A stretch of DNA of 64,000 nucleotides from Paraburkholderia ferrariae NBRC 106233 (GTDB taxonomy: Bacteria; Pseudomonadota; Gammaproteobacteria; Burkholderiales; Burkholderiaceae): NCBI RefSeq assembly GCF_000685035.1, contig NZ_BAYB01000032.1, forward strand, positions 48,254 to 112,253. Direction: 5' to 3'. The number at the start of each line of letters is the position of its first letter. Position 1 is the first letter of the stretch. Positions 34,775-43,212 of this stretch are shown in pieces. The notes beneath the pieces were generated by a model. That model was not told where the DNA came from. It worked only from the letters and a program-made list of their open reading frames with translations, and did no database searches. Both the position numbers and the translations under genes were made by a program.

Positions 34775-35851
34775 TTACCCTGCCTGGACTGCCGCAGCGG
34801 GTGCTTGTGCTGCCTCAACCGCTTCCTTCGCGCGAAGGCCGTCGTAGATCTCGTTATAACGCAGCACCGGCTGATCCATCGCAAGCATGATCATCTTGCG
34901 GCCCGGTACCTTCTGGATCATCGCCTGCTGCGCTTCGATGATTGCCTTGTCCTCGGCGAACGCAGCGTTGGCTATCGCGAATGCGTGTTCCTGCAGATCA
35001 GCGCGCTCGACGCCGGGCCCGAAGTTATAGAAGAACATCGATTCCGTGTCATTGATCGGCGTAATCATCTGACACGTGCAGCGGCGGAAGATCGGCTCTT
35101 CCGCCGGCTCGCCGTCAACGAGGCGATCCTGTACGCCCGGAGCGTACGAGTGAATCGTCAGGATGAAGACGCCCGGTACCAGGAACGTGCTGATCACGCG
35201 GTCGTCGGACGGCACATCGCCGAAGTAAGGATTTGACTGGCGTCCCGAGTGCCAACGGTCGGCACGCACGCCGCGCTCGAGAACCGTAGTGCCGCGCTTC
35301 GTCTCGCCCTCCTTCATCAGCTTCAGGCTCTTCATGTTCGAAGCGCCGAAAGTCGATTCGTGAATAAACGGTGCGTGCGACAGATCGAGCAGATTGTCAG
35401 CCACAAGTTCCGCGTTGCCCTTCATCACGAACTTCGCGCAGACCATCGCGAATTCGGTGCTGTCCGGGCCCGAGATCGGCGGGATCAGTGATACGTCGGC
35501 CCGCTCCGCCTCGCCCATCCAAACCCATGCCGCGCCGTGTTTCTCTTCGATGGGGTAGCTACGGACGCACACCTTTGATGAGATGCGTTCCTGGCCGGGA
35601 ATTTCCGTACACCGACCATCGGCGGCAAACTTCAGGCCGTGGTACATGCAGCGCAGTTCGTTGCCTTCCTTACGGCCGGCAGTAAGCGGAGCCAGACGGT
35701 GCGGGCACAGATCTTCCAGAGCGGCCAGGGTGCCATCTTCTTTACGATAGATCGCCAGCGGCTCGTCCATGAGGGTGAATGGGACGATATCAGTCGCCGA
35801 AAACTCGCTCGACCATCCGACCATATACCAGCAATTCCGAAGGAACTTCAT
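34775..35851 (-). CDS. Rieske non-haem iron oxygenase, VanA-like
   Basis: 358 aa. The Rieske cluster ligands are Cys49/His51 and Cys68/His71 ('CPHRLAPL', 'LRCMYHG'). The mononuclear iron site is at about 152-164 ('DNLLDLSHAPFIH', His159 and His164). Size and motif place it with vanillate/dicamba O-demethylase oxygenases, which remove O-methyl groups or hydroxylate aromatic acids. Electrons would come from the VanB-like reductase at 43213. Motif site B lies upstream. Confidence 0.9.
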   Translation of the reverse strand: MKFLRNCWYMVGWSSEFSATDIVPFTLMDEPLAIYRKEDGTLAALEDLCPHRLAPLTAGRKEGNELRCMYHGLKFAADGRCTEIPGQERISSKVCVRSYPIEEKHGAAWVWMGEAERADVSLIPPISGPDSTEFAMVCAKFVMKGNAELVADNLLDLSHAPFIHESTFGASNMKSLKLMKEGETKRGTTVLERGVRADRWHSGRQSNPYFGDVPSDDRVISTFLVPGVFILTIHSYAPGVQDRLVDGEPAEEPIFRRCTCQMITPINDTESMFFYNFGPGVERADLQEHAFAIANAAFAEDKAIIEAQQAMIQKVPGRKMIMLAMDQPVLRYNEIYDGLRAKEAVEAAQAPAAAVQAG

Positions 35852-36022
35852 TTGCAGTCTCCCTAGAGAGAATCACGAACGGATAAATCGAGCGTACGGT
35901 ACGACACGGCAAGCCAAACCTTGCTGTACCCGAACCTTGACGAAGAAACCCGATGGACTCGCCCTAAATAGTATTCAATTAAGTATTCTTCATCTTATCC
36001 TGTTCTCGGCTACGACAAGACT

Positions 36023-36034
36023 CGGGAATACCCC
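36023..36034. promoter_or_regulatory. Island operator-like motif, site B
   Basis: CGGGAATACCCC lies in the 240-bp gap between the VanA-like gene (start 35851) and the upstream amidohydrolase. About 45 bp nearer the gene, CTAAATAGTATTCAA (35964-35978) repeats an element seen at the 27.1-kb promoter. An independent promoter for the VanA-like, flavoprotein and MFS genes is implied. Confidence 0.5.
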
Positions 36035-36091
36035 TAAATGCCAAAAACCGCGTCCCGTTCGACCAAGACAGGTTGCTGTTTTTACGAACTA

Positions 36092-36937
36092 TCAGTTGAA
36101 GTACACGCGCTCAGCGGTCGTGTGGAGCACCTTCTGCCGATCTGCTTCCGACAGGGACAACACGGAGTCTTTTGCCAACTGAACCATGTCCTGATATTCG
36201 CCCTTCGACTGAGCGATGTCGGAACCCCACATCACGCGCTCCGCTCCGAACAAGCGAACGACACGCTCAACCACGGGCGCCGAAGGCAGATTGAGCGCCT
36301 TCAGTTTCCCGAGGTTGATCATTGAATACAGCAGGTAGACGTTCGGCGAATCGGCGAATTTCAACAGCGATTCATCCACGCCGTAGTCCGGTGCGCCGGA
36401 CTCGCCGACGATATTCGAGAAGTGGTCGAGGACGATCGGCGTACTCGGGAATAGCTTCACGACCTTTTGCAGTGCGTCGAGTGCCGCCACACGATTCCAG
36501 CGGTAGAAGTGCAGACGCACCGAACCACCGAGATCCGACACAGCCGACCATGCACGATAGGCTGCCTTCGATGCGAACCAGCTTGAGTCCGCGCCCTTGT
36601 GCGGCTCCGTCAGACGAATGCCGACTGAACGGCGCTTGTCAACCCAGTACCGCACCGTCGCTTCGACGTTGTCGGACAGCGCGTCGATCATGCACAGCGA
36701 ACGCAGACGATCCGGATACTGCTGGGCCGAGTCAACAACGTAGTCGTTGTGGAAGCCATACAGGTGAGCGCGCTGCACGGCCAATGCGCGCTCCACTCCG
36801 TTCGCATCGAGCAACTCGATCAGACGCTCAGCCGTAACCGGATCGTCGAATGCGTTGTCTTCAAGTTTTCCGCTCAAAGGCGACGGCGGATACTTCTCGC
36901 GGTTAGTCGAAATCAGGTGGGCGTGACTGTCGATCAT
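36092..36937 (-). CDS. Amidohydrolase-superfamily hydrolase/decarboxylase
   Basis: 281 aa. The N-terminal metal motif 'MIDSHAHLIS' (HxH) and 'MWGSDIAQSKG' near the C-terminus mark the amidohydrolase-2 group (2-pyrone-4,6-dicarboxylate hydrolase and ACMSD-type decarboxylase relatives). 'PIVLDHFSN' supplies a further active-site His. It may hydrolyse a lactone or decarboxylate an aromatic acid in the pathway. A second such gene is at 38115. It sits 50 bp after the zinc dehydrogenase gene. Confidence 0.85.
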   Translation of the reverse strand: MIDSHAHLISTNREKYPPSPLSGKLEDNAFDDPVTAERLIELLDANGVERALAVQRAHLYGFHNDYVVDSAQQYPDRLRSLCMIDALSDNVEATVRYWVDKRRSVGIRLTEPHKGADSSWFASKAAYRAWSAVSDLGGSVRLHFYRWNRVAALDALQKVVKLFPSTPIVLDHFSNIVGESGAPDYGVDESLLKFADSPNVYLLYSMINLGKLKALNLPSAPVVERVVRLFGAERVMWGSDIAQSKGEYQDMVQLAKDSVLSLSEADRQKVLHTTAERVYFN

Positions 36938-36987
36938 GACGTTCCCTTAGTTATAAATTTCAGTCTTACCAGACGATATGGGGCGGC

Positions 36988-38091
36988 TTACTTCCAGGGG
37001 TCCACGCAAACGTGAATTGCACCCTGGACACCACGCCCCGCCGTCGCCAGAATTGCTTCGTGCGTTTGGGCCAGACCGAACGTATGCGAGCACACTTCGT
37101 CGATCGGATAACGCCCCGAGCCGATGTAGCGCAGTGCCAGTTCGACTGCGGCATAGCTACGGCCACGCGGTGCACGCACTGTCAAATAGCGTTTTTTAAT
37201 TTCACCGATGGGAACCTGTTGCTCCAGGCCGTTGAGGCTCAGGTAAGCACCCTTCGCTGCCAGGACGATCGACTGCTTGACGATATCCCCCTTGGGATCG
37301 CCTGTTGTATCTACAACGACGTCGACGCCACGGCCCTTCGTGATGCGCATGACTTCGGCTTCAAGATCCTGCTGCTCGACGTCGATCGAATAATCGGCGC
37401 TCAACCGGAGAGACAGATCTAGCCGGCTACGATCGCGCGTCATGCCTGCAAGGATCACGGTGTAAGAGCCGGCCGCCTTCGCTGCCAATACGCAGCCCAA
37501 GCCTTGCTGGCCAGGGCCGAATACGAGCACGACCTTACCGGGACCGGCGCCGCCATCGAGGCATGCCCACTGGACGCCGTTACCGAACGGCACGGCCAGC
37601 GTGGCATGCGTGGCCGTCATGTTTTGGGGAATTTTATGCATCACCGCATTGAGCGGCAGATGCATATACTGCGCGTACCCGCCCCACAAGTGCGGTGCCT
37701 TGTTGGCGGTCGACATGCCAAAACGATCGGTGTTCAGTCGATCCTTTACGTTGAAGAAGTCGACCTCCATGCACAGGCGGAAATCGCCCTTCATACACCA
37801 TTCGCAATGCCAGCAGGGCAGATATTCATGGAGAGCAACGCGGTCGCCGGCCTTAACGCCCCACCGCTTCGCAGCAATCTCACCCACTTCTTCAATGGTT
37901 CCGACGTTCTCGTGCCCCATGATGACGGGAACGTGACCCGCCTTACGATACAGCTCCGGATCACTGCCGCCTACGCCGCTGGCTTCGATACGAAGAATTC
38001 CCGTTTCCGGTTTCACGATCGGATAGTCGAATTCGCGCAGTTCGGTCGTTTCGACGTCTGTCTTGACTGCCGCGAGTACCTTTTTCGTCAT
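36988..38091 (-). CDS. Zinc-dependent alcohol dehydrogenase (MDR family)
   Basis: 367 aa from ATG 38091 (CAGGAG upstream). 'GHENVGTIEEVG' is the GHE catalytic-zinc region, 'CWHCEWCMKGDFRLC' gives the four structural-zinc cysteines, and 'FGPGQQGLGC' is the NAD-binding Rossmann loop. It oxidises an alcohol or diol intermediate with NAD(P)+. It lies between the two small amidohydrolase genes, so it probably acts on a side-chain alcohol or ring alcohol before hydrolysis or decarboxylation. Confidence 0.9.
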   Translation of the reverse strand: MTKKVLAAVKTDVETTELREFDYPIVKPETGILRIEASGVGGSDPELYRKAGHVPVIMGHENVGTIEEVGEIAAKRWGVKAGDRVALHEYLPCWHCEWCMKGDFRLCMEVDFFNVKDRLNTDRFGMSTANKAPHLWGGYAQYMHLPLNAVMHKIPQNMTATHATLAVPFGNGVQWACLDGGAGPGKVVLVFGPGQQGLGCVLAAKAAGSYTVILAGMTRDRSRLDLSLRLSADYSIDVEQQDLEAEVMRITKGRGVDVVVDTTGDPKGDIVKQSIVLAAKGAYLSLNGLEQQVPIGEIKKRYLTVRAPRGRSYAAVELALRYIGSGRYPIDEVCSHTFGLAQTHEAILATAGRGVQGAIHVCVDPWK

Positions 38092-38114
38092 GTTCGTCTC
38101 CTGCTGTTTTGATC

Positions 38115-38909
38115 TCAATTTTTTGAAAATACGCGTCTGGCGTTGCCGCCAAAGATCGCGTTGAGATCATCATCCGGCAACCCGTTAAGTGCGATGCGTG
38201 TGAGTGTCAGGGCGTTTGCGTAGCCCTCGCGGCCGCAAACTAGTGGAAAGTCAGAGCCCCACATAAGGCGATTCGCGCCGAAGGCGGTGACCGCTTCGTG
38301 GAGAAGCGATGGCGTCGAGTCGCCGAAAGGACGGCCCGAGTGCCACGTTTTCGGATTACGGGGCATCAACTCACCTAGTCCCGGCACCTTAAGCATGACG
38401 TTCGGAAACTCCGCCAGCTTGAACACCTCCCGACGGACTGCCAACTGCTCGTCGGACGTGACCGGCGTGCTGGCACCACCCAAGTGTTCGAGGACGATGG
38501 CTGTTCCCGCCAACCTGGCGACCATCTCGACGAAGCCCGGGGCATTGAATGTCTCGGCGGACCCCACGCAGCTGACGGGAAGTCCAGTTGCCTGAACCGC
38601 TCGCCATGCCCCGGGTAGACGACCATCAGCGAGGCATGCCGACGGTCGCAACCGGATACCTGACACACCTTCGCGCGCCAGATTCTCGATCGTCACCGAA
38701 ACATCGAGGGCCTCCGCATCGACCCAAGCCACGCTCGCCAGACGGCGCGGATATCGTTTAATGCAATCCTGCTGATATCGGTTGTCCGTCTGCCCAATCA
38801 TCTGCGTGAGCACCGCGAGATCGACACCGGACTCATTCATCTGATGGAGCAGCGTCTCGACGGGCTCATACCAATGAGGCGAGACGTGAGCGTGGCTGTC
38901 AACGATCAT
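38115..38909 (-). CDS. Amidohydrolase-superfamily hydrolase/decarboxylase
   Basis: 264 aa. The metal motif 'MIVDSHAHVSPHW' begins the protein, with 'AIVLEHLGGAS' mid-protein and 'LMWGSDFPLVCG' near the end, as in the LigI/ACMSD amidohydrolase-2 group. It starts 7 bp after the phthalate-dioxygenase-like gene, so tight coupling is likely. It is a paralog of the protein at 36092 but quite diverged. Candidates are 2-pyrone dicarboxylate lactonase or a related lactone hydrolase. Confidence 0.85.
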   Translation of the reverse strand: MIVDSHAHVSPHWYEPVETLLHQMNESGVDLAVLTQMIGQTDNRYQQDCIKRYPRRLASVAWVDAEALDVSVTIENLAREGVSGIRLRPSACLADGRLPGAWRAVQATGLPVSCVGSAETFNAPGFVEMVARLAGTAIVLEHLGGASTPVTSDEQLAVRREVFKLAEFPNVMLKVPGLGELMPRNPKTWHSGRPFGDSTPSLLHEAVTAFGANRLMWGSDFPLVCGREGYANALTLTRIALNGLPDDDLNAIFGGNARRVFSKN

Positions 38910-38916
38910 GCGAACC

Positions 38917-40170
38917 TCAAGCCTTGAGAGCGACGTCCGGGTTAAGCGGTACTTGCTCCTTCCACGTGCGGTCGTTCGGGAAGATCACCGTGGAAGCGTG
39001 AATCTGGTTCCACGGAATCGTATTCGTCAGTACGCTGGGCAGTTCACCGCTTTCAGCGTATGCGCGGGCCGAGCGGATCATTTGACGACGCCATGCGACG
39101 ACTGCCACGTCCGACGTGCCGAGGTGTTCCTTCGTGCGGTCGAGAATGCGGCCCTGCGTTTCGCTGACCGCATGGTCCTGCGTCAGGATGCCCTTGATAC
39201 CCGACATCGACGACGTCTTCATCGCTTCACGGTCCTGCCTGTACCAGTTGTCGATGTTCAGTTCCTTGCGGAAGTTTTCATCGAGCCAGTGGCCGCCTTC
39301 CTGAATGCGATATTCGATATCGACCGGTTGCGTTTCGTCGAAGAACCACTGGATGTGCCACGTCGACTGGTCGTCGCGCGGGACAAACGCATTGGCCATG
39401 CGACGGTTCTTGCGAACGCCAAAGCCATCGGGCGGGATCAGCGTGAAGAACGGCAGGATCACTTCCGTAACGCGGGCGTGCAGCTTGCCTTCTTCGCGGA
39501 AATTGCGGACACCGGCGTAGCGCAGACCGTAGAGCGTGTATTCGACTTCGATCTTCGGGCGAAGATCACGCTCGTGTTCGTACTTCGCCGGTTCCGACCA
39601 CGGCTGTTCGCGGTGCAAAACGCCTGCATGTGCCGAGTCGATCGTCCCTTCGACGGCCTGAGCGTAATTGCAGTCTTCCAGGACCTTGAATGCTGCAACC
39701 TTTTCGGCCGGGTACGACATGAAGTCGAATTCGGGAAACTGCGGAACCTTCGCAGGGTCGCCCATGTACGTCCAGATCACCCCAGCGACTTCGCGCACCG
39801 GGTAAGCCACCGCCTTGATACGCGAGCACAGCTTTGATTCTTCCGGTTCGGTCGGGGTATCCTGACACTGGCCGTCAACACCGAACTTCCAGCCGTGGTA
39901 GAGGCAACGCAGGCCACCGTCCGAATTGTCGCCGAGCGCGAGCGATGCGCGACGGTGCGGGCACTGTTCTTCGAGCAGCCCGACCTTACCGTCGCTGTCG
40001 CGAAACGCAACGAGGTCTTCGCCAAGCAAACGAACGCGGACCGGCTTGCCGCCCGGCTCCTTGACTTCCGACGCAAGCATCGCCGGAATCCAGAACTGAC
40101 GAATCATGTCGCCGTTCGGGGTGCCTTTACCAACTTGGGTCAGTACGTCATTATCTTCACGGGAAAGCAT
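38917..40170 (-). CDS. Rieske non-haem iron oxygenase, phthalate dioxygenase/LigX-like
   Basis: 417 aa. Rieske ligands are Cys70/His72 and Cys89/His92 ('CPHRRASL', 'LRCLYHGWKF'). The iron-site segment at about 170-186 reads 'AQAVEGTIDSAHAGVLH' with Asp178, His181 and His186. The length and long C-terminal extension fit the phthalate 4,5-dioxygenase/LigX class rather than VanA. It may hydroxylate or O-demethylate a larger aromatic acid. It has no dedicated reductase; the VanB-like protein at 43213 is the only candidate in the window. Confidence 0.9.
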   Translation of the reverse strand: MLSREDNDVLTQVGKGTPNGDMIRQFWIPAMLASEVKEPGGKPVRVRLLGEDLVAFRDSDGKVGLLEEQCPHRRASLALGDNSDGGLRCLYHGWKFGVDGQCQDTPTEPEESKLCSRIKAVAYPVREVAGVIWTYMGDPAKVPQFPEFDFMSYPAEKVAAFKVLEDCNYAQAVEGTIDSAHAGVLHREQPWSEPAKYEHERDLRPKIEVEYTLYGLRYAGVRNFREEGKLHARVTEVILPFFTLIPPDGFGVRKNRRMANAFVPRDDQSTWHIQWFFDETQPVDIEYRIQEGGHWLDENFRKELNIDNWYRQDREAMKTSSMSGIKGILTQDHAVSETQGRILDRTKEHLGTSDVAVVAWRRQMIRSARAYAESGELPSVLTNTIPWNQIHASTVIFPNDRTWKEQVPLNPDVALKA

Positions 40171-40226
40171 GTTTGCTCCTGATCTTTATATCTGTGAATG
40201 TCCGCGGGGATCTCTCCTCGCTGGCC

Positions 40227-40523
40227 TTAAACGAGTGAGACGGCCTGCAGCAATCGTTCGCGAGCGTCCACCGTGTTGCTATCGTTGCCGATCAAATCGT
40301 GCGCTTCGATAATCAATTTACGTAATGTCACGAGATCCTGTGCCGCTGCAGAATTGTGTGACGCCGCAACGATGTCGCTGTCGAGCAGTCGCCAGACTTC
40401 ATCCAGTTCGGATTCGCGATAAATCATCTGTTCGAGCTTGTGCGAGCGCTCAACTCGCCTGATTAATTCGCGCAGCGTTTCCGACGAGTAATCCTCGATT
40501 GAATGCAGATCATCGACGTTCAT
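40227..40523 (-). CDS. Small helical protein of unknown function
   Basis: 98 aa, start ATG 40523 with GGAAAGCTC-type upstream sequence, 9 bp after the HsaA-like gene and 56 bp before the Rieske gene. It is acidic and predicted helical ('ETLRELIRRVERSHKLEQMI', then 'DLVTLRKLIIEAHDLIG'). No family is recognised. Its conserved operon position suggests an accessory or small subunit for a neighbouring oxygenase. Confidence 0.65.
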   Translation of the reverse strand: MNVDDLHSIEDYSSETLRELIRRVERSHKLEQMIYRESELDEVWRLLDSDIVAASHNSAAAQDLVTLRKLIIEAHDLIGNDSNTVDARERLLQAVSLV

Positions 40524-40532
40524 GGAAAGCTC

Positions 40533-41717
40533 CTATTTCTTGGGGCCAGGGCCGAACTTCGAGGGCGCGAGATCGAGTGCCTGGCGACCATAATTCGTCA
40601 ATGCGCTGTCCCAGGTGAATGCGAAGTGCTGTGCGGCCGAGTTGACGTCGCGCCAGATCCGCTGGAGATCTGACGCGTTGTAGATACTGGTGCCGCCTGC
40701 GGCTTCGAACAGACTGTTGACTGCACGACGAGCGACCTGGGCCGAATATGCCCAGTCGCGGGGGATACGTGCCCATTCGAGAGCGGTCAACGAATCCGCG
40801 CTCTCCGCCGTGTCAATGCGATGCGTGTCTTCGAGGATCAGCGCACGGGCTGCGTCAATATCAGCCACCGCGTGAGCGAGCCGCTCGATCGTTGCCGATT
40901 GCTCTGCCGCCTGTTCGCTGGAAAATGCCTTCAGACGTGGCGACAAACCTTCCGTGAATGAGCGGATAGCAGCGCGGGCGATGCCTAATGGAGCGCCGAT
41001 GAGCGAGAACGGTGTCACGTTCTGGAACGGCATGCGGTAGATCGGAGCCCGCATCGCATCGGCGCCTTCGACGTTGCCGGTCATCATGTCCCTGACGGAA
41101 ACGGACCGGTGCGCGGGAATGAATGCCTCTGCGACCTTGATCGTACGGCTACCGGTGCCGCGCAGGCCAGCGGTATGCCAGTCGTCGACAATCTCGATAT
41201 CCGAGCGCGGGACGACAAAGAAGCGCGGCTCGGGCGGGCCCTCCGGGCGTTGCACTGCGTTCCCGATGATTACCCACTGCACATGGTCGATACCGGAGCA
41301 GAAACGCCCTTCGCCGCCGACGAGACGATACCCGCCGTCGACTTCAGTGATCGTACCGCCCAGACGGAAGACGGTGGCCGTGAGCGCATGACCTTCGCCG
41401 AGGACGTCGCGTTGTGCTTGCAACGGGAACAGATTCAGCATCCAGCTATGACCGGCGAGGACGCCAAATACCCACCCGGTCGAGCCACAAGCCGATGCGA
41501 TTTCCGCAGTCACTTCGACCAATGTCGTAAATCCCAATTCGGAACCACCAAACGACTTTGGCGTGATGATATTGAAGAGGCCCGAATCGCGCAGCGCGTC
41601 AATGGTTGCTCCAGGCACCACGCGCTCGCTTTCAGTCTGCGCGACTCGCGAACGGATCGCATCATGCATACTGCTGGCTAGAGCGAGGGCTTCCTCGTGA
41701 CTATTGATACGACTCAC
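40533..41717 (-). CDS. Flavin-dependent monooxygenase, HsaA/HpaH-like (acyl-CoA dehydrogenase fold)
   Basis: 394 aa from GTG 41717, chosen because CAGGAGAAG precedes it. An ATG at 41810 lies inside the upstream gene and has no such site. 'SACGSTGWVFGVLAGHSWML' and 'GTGSRTIKVAEAFIPAHRSV' are typical of group D monooxygenases such as HsaA and 4-hydroxyphenylacetate hydroxylase, which use reduced flavin from a separate reductase to ortho-hydroxylate phenols. The reductase at 27339 is the likely partner. Confidence 0.87.
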   Translation of the reverse strand: MSRINSHEEALALASSMHDAIRSRVAQTESERVVPGATIDALRDSGLFNIITPKSFGGSELGFTTLVEVTAEIASACGSTGWVFGVLAGHSWMLNLFPLQAQRDVLGEGHALTATVFRLGGTITEVDGGYRLVGGEGRFCSGIDHVQWVIIGNAVQRPEGPPEPRFFVVPRSDIEIVDDWHTAGLRGTGSRTIKVAEAFIPAHRSVSVRDMMTGNVEGADAMRAPIYRMPFQNVTPFSLIGAPLGIARAAIRSFTEGLSPRLKAFSSEQAAEQSATIERLAHAVADIDAARALILEDTHRIDTAESADSLTALEWARIPRDWAYSAQVARRAVNSLFEAAGGTSIYNASDLQRIWRDVNSAAQHFAFTWDSALTNYGRQALDLAPSKFGPGPKK

Positions 41718-41790
41718 AAACTTCTCCTGTAGGACCTGTTGCGCCGCGGCCGGGACCCCGACGTTCCGAATAGCTCTGTTCAATTGCCGG

Positions 41791-42933
41791 TCAGTGTTCG
41801 TTGCGACCATAACGGCCTTCCACGTTCACACGCTCCCTGGCGTCGAGGAACCAGCGATAGTGCCCCCCCTTCGAAATCGGCGGCACGTCATCGGAAATCG
41901 TGTACCAGCTTTGGCCGTCGTTCTCCGTCGCGTAGATTTCGCCCGTCGCCGTGCCGGCGATGAGCATGATCCTGTCGTCCCAGTGGTACAGCCCCATGCC
42001 CTCGATGTTGCCGAGGACTTCCGCGGGCAGTCCATTACGCATATGTTCCCAGGTGACACCGCCATCGGCGCTACGCAGAACCGTTGCGTTCGCCGACTTC
42101 CGTGCACCCCAATCACGCGGAGCATTGCCCGGGCCGCCCAGGTACAGCACGTTTTCGTTGCGCGGATCGATGAACATCGCGTCGGGATACCCGATGGCGC
42201 CTTGACGCGTCATCAGATGCACCCAGGACTCACCCGCGTCGGCACTGTAATGCAGGCCTTCGCCGCCGCACATGAACATCTGCGCAGGATTTGACGGACG
42301 AATCAGCACGCGGTGGTTGTCGTGGTAGAACTTGTCGTTTTCCGATTCATAGCTACGCGGCTCTGTCCACGTCTTGCCGTCATCGACCGTCTTGAGAAGC
42401 GCACCCTGCTCGATACAGACATAGAGCGTCTCAGTCTCGGCAGGATGGAACGCGATGTTCTTCACGTGCGCGACGTGCGGGGGCGGCGGGAATGTCCACT
42501 TGTGCTGATCGGGGACCGTCATCATCTCGGGGATTTCGACCCAGTTGGCGCCTAAGTCATCGCTGCGATAGAGTGCGGACGGCTCCGTGCCCAGGAACAG
42601 CACCGTGCGGCCGTCGCGCTCCTGCTGAGCCATGGTGTAGATGTGCGTGCTGTTGATGCCGTTGTTGCACGGCTCCCACGTCACACCCAGATCCTTGCTG
42701 ACCGAAAGACCGCCCTGGCCGTGTGCGCCTGCGAACAGCAGCCCTGCTTTCGGCACATAGAGCAGCGCGCTCACATGGCGATCGTCAAGTGCCTTGCGCG
42801 TGAGCCTCCACGGCGCACTGCCGTCGGGACGCTCGAATACCAGCATGCCTCGAATCGTTGCGGCCAACAGCGTCGTTGCCGCAGCTTCACCGTGCGTCAC
42901 GGTTCCACCGTTAGTGGTCAGAACTGCAATCAT
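41791..42933 (-). CDS. Cytosolic BNR/Asp-box beta-propeller protein
   Basis: 380 aa with no signal peptide. Six Asp-box repeats of the S/TxDxGxxW kind are visible ('SKDLGVTW', 'SDDLGANW', 'TVDDGKTW', 'SADAGESW', 'SADGGVTW', 'TENDGQSW'), so a six- or seven-bladed propeller is expected. It resembles sialidase-like YCF48/BNR proteins but lacks an evident glycosidase site. It is the first gene of the minus-strand catabolic operon, with AGGAGGAG as ribosome-binding site. A lactonase-like or assembly role is possible; the function is unknown. Confidence 0.8.
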   Translation of the reverse strand: MIAVLTTNGGTVTHGEAAATTLLAATIRGMLVFERPDGSAPWRLTRKALDDRHVSALLYVPKAGLLFAGAHGQGGLSVSKDLGVTWEPCNNGINSTHIYTMAQQERDGRTVLFLGTEPSALYRSDDLGANWVEIPEMMTVPDQHKWTFPPPPHVAHVKNIAFHPAETETLYVCIEQGALLKTVDDGKTWTEPRSYESENDKFYHDNHRVLIRPSNPAQMFMCGGEGLHYSADAGESWVHLMTRQGAIGYPDAMFIDPRNENVLYLGGPGNAPRDWGARKSANATVLRSADGGVTWEHMRNGLPAEVLGNIEGMGLYHWDDRIMLIAGTATGEIYATENDGQSWYTISDDVPPISKGGHYRWFLDARERVNVEGRYGRNEH

Positions 42934-42943
42934 CTCTCCTCCT

Positions 42944-42955
42944 GGGGAATACCCC
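42944..42955. promoter_or_regulatory. Island operator-like motif, site C
   Basis: GGGGAATACCCC lies 10 bp upstream of the BNR-protein start, next to its ribosome-binding site, and on the other side about 80 bp before the divergent promoter at 43038. It is the most symmetric of the four sites. A regulator bound here could control both divergent operons. Confidence 0.55.
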
Positions 42956-43037
42956 TGTTATGTCGCCGGTTTTCGGCGGAAACACAGCCTTCAATGCCTT
43001 CGCCACGACAACTCACTGCTTTGGCGCCGGAGAGTCT

Positions 43038-43066
43038 TTGACTTTTTTCTGGCTAGCCCAAATAAT
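43038..43066 (+). promoter_or_regulatory. Sigma-70-like promoter of ring-cleavage operon
   Basis: TTGACT (43038-43043), 17-bp spacer, AATAAT (43061-43066). The 47-bp block including downstream GAATTACG is a near copy of the promoter at 27123. The first gene of the operon starts about 145 bp downstream. Confidence 0.6.
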
Positions 43067-43212
43067 ATGCAAAAAAGAATTACGCGTCAATGAACCCGCA
43101 ACACTCGCAGGGTGCGATTCAGGCGTAAGACATTTGGAATAAAGGAAGCGTGATGTGTGATGCTTGCGCACCGTTTGCGCGGTTCCCCGCGCTCTACGAT
43201 TTTGGAGGTGAC

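Noticed and set aside
41718..41810. Upstream ATG start for the HsaA-like protein
   Set aside because: It would overlap the propeller gene and lacks a ribosome-binding site, whereas GTG 41717 has CAGGAG and gives the usual family length.
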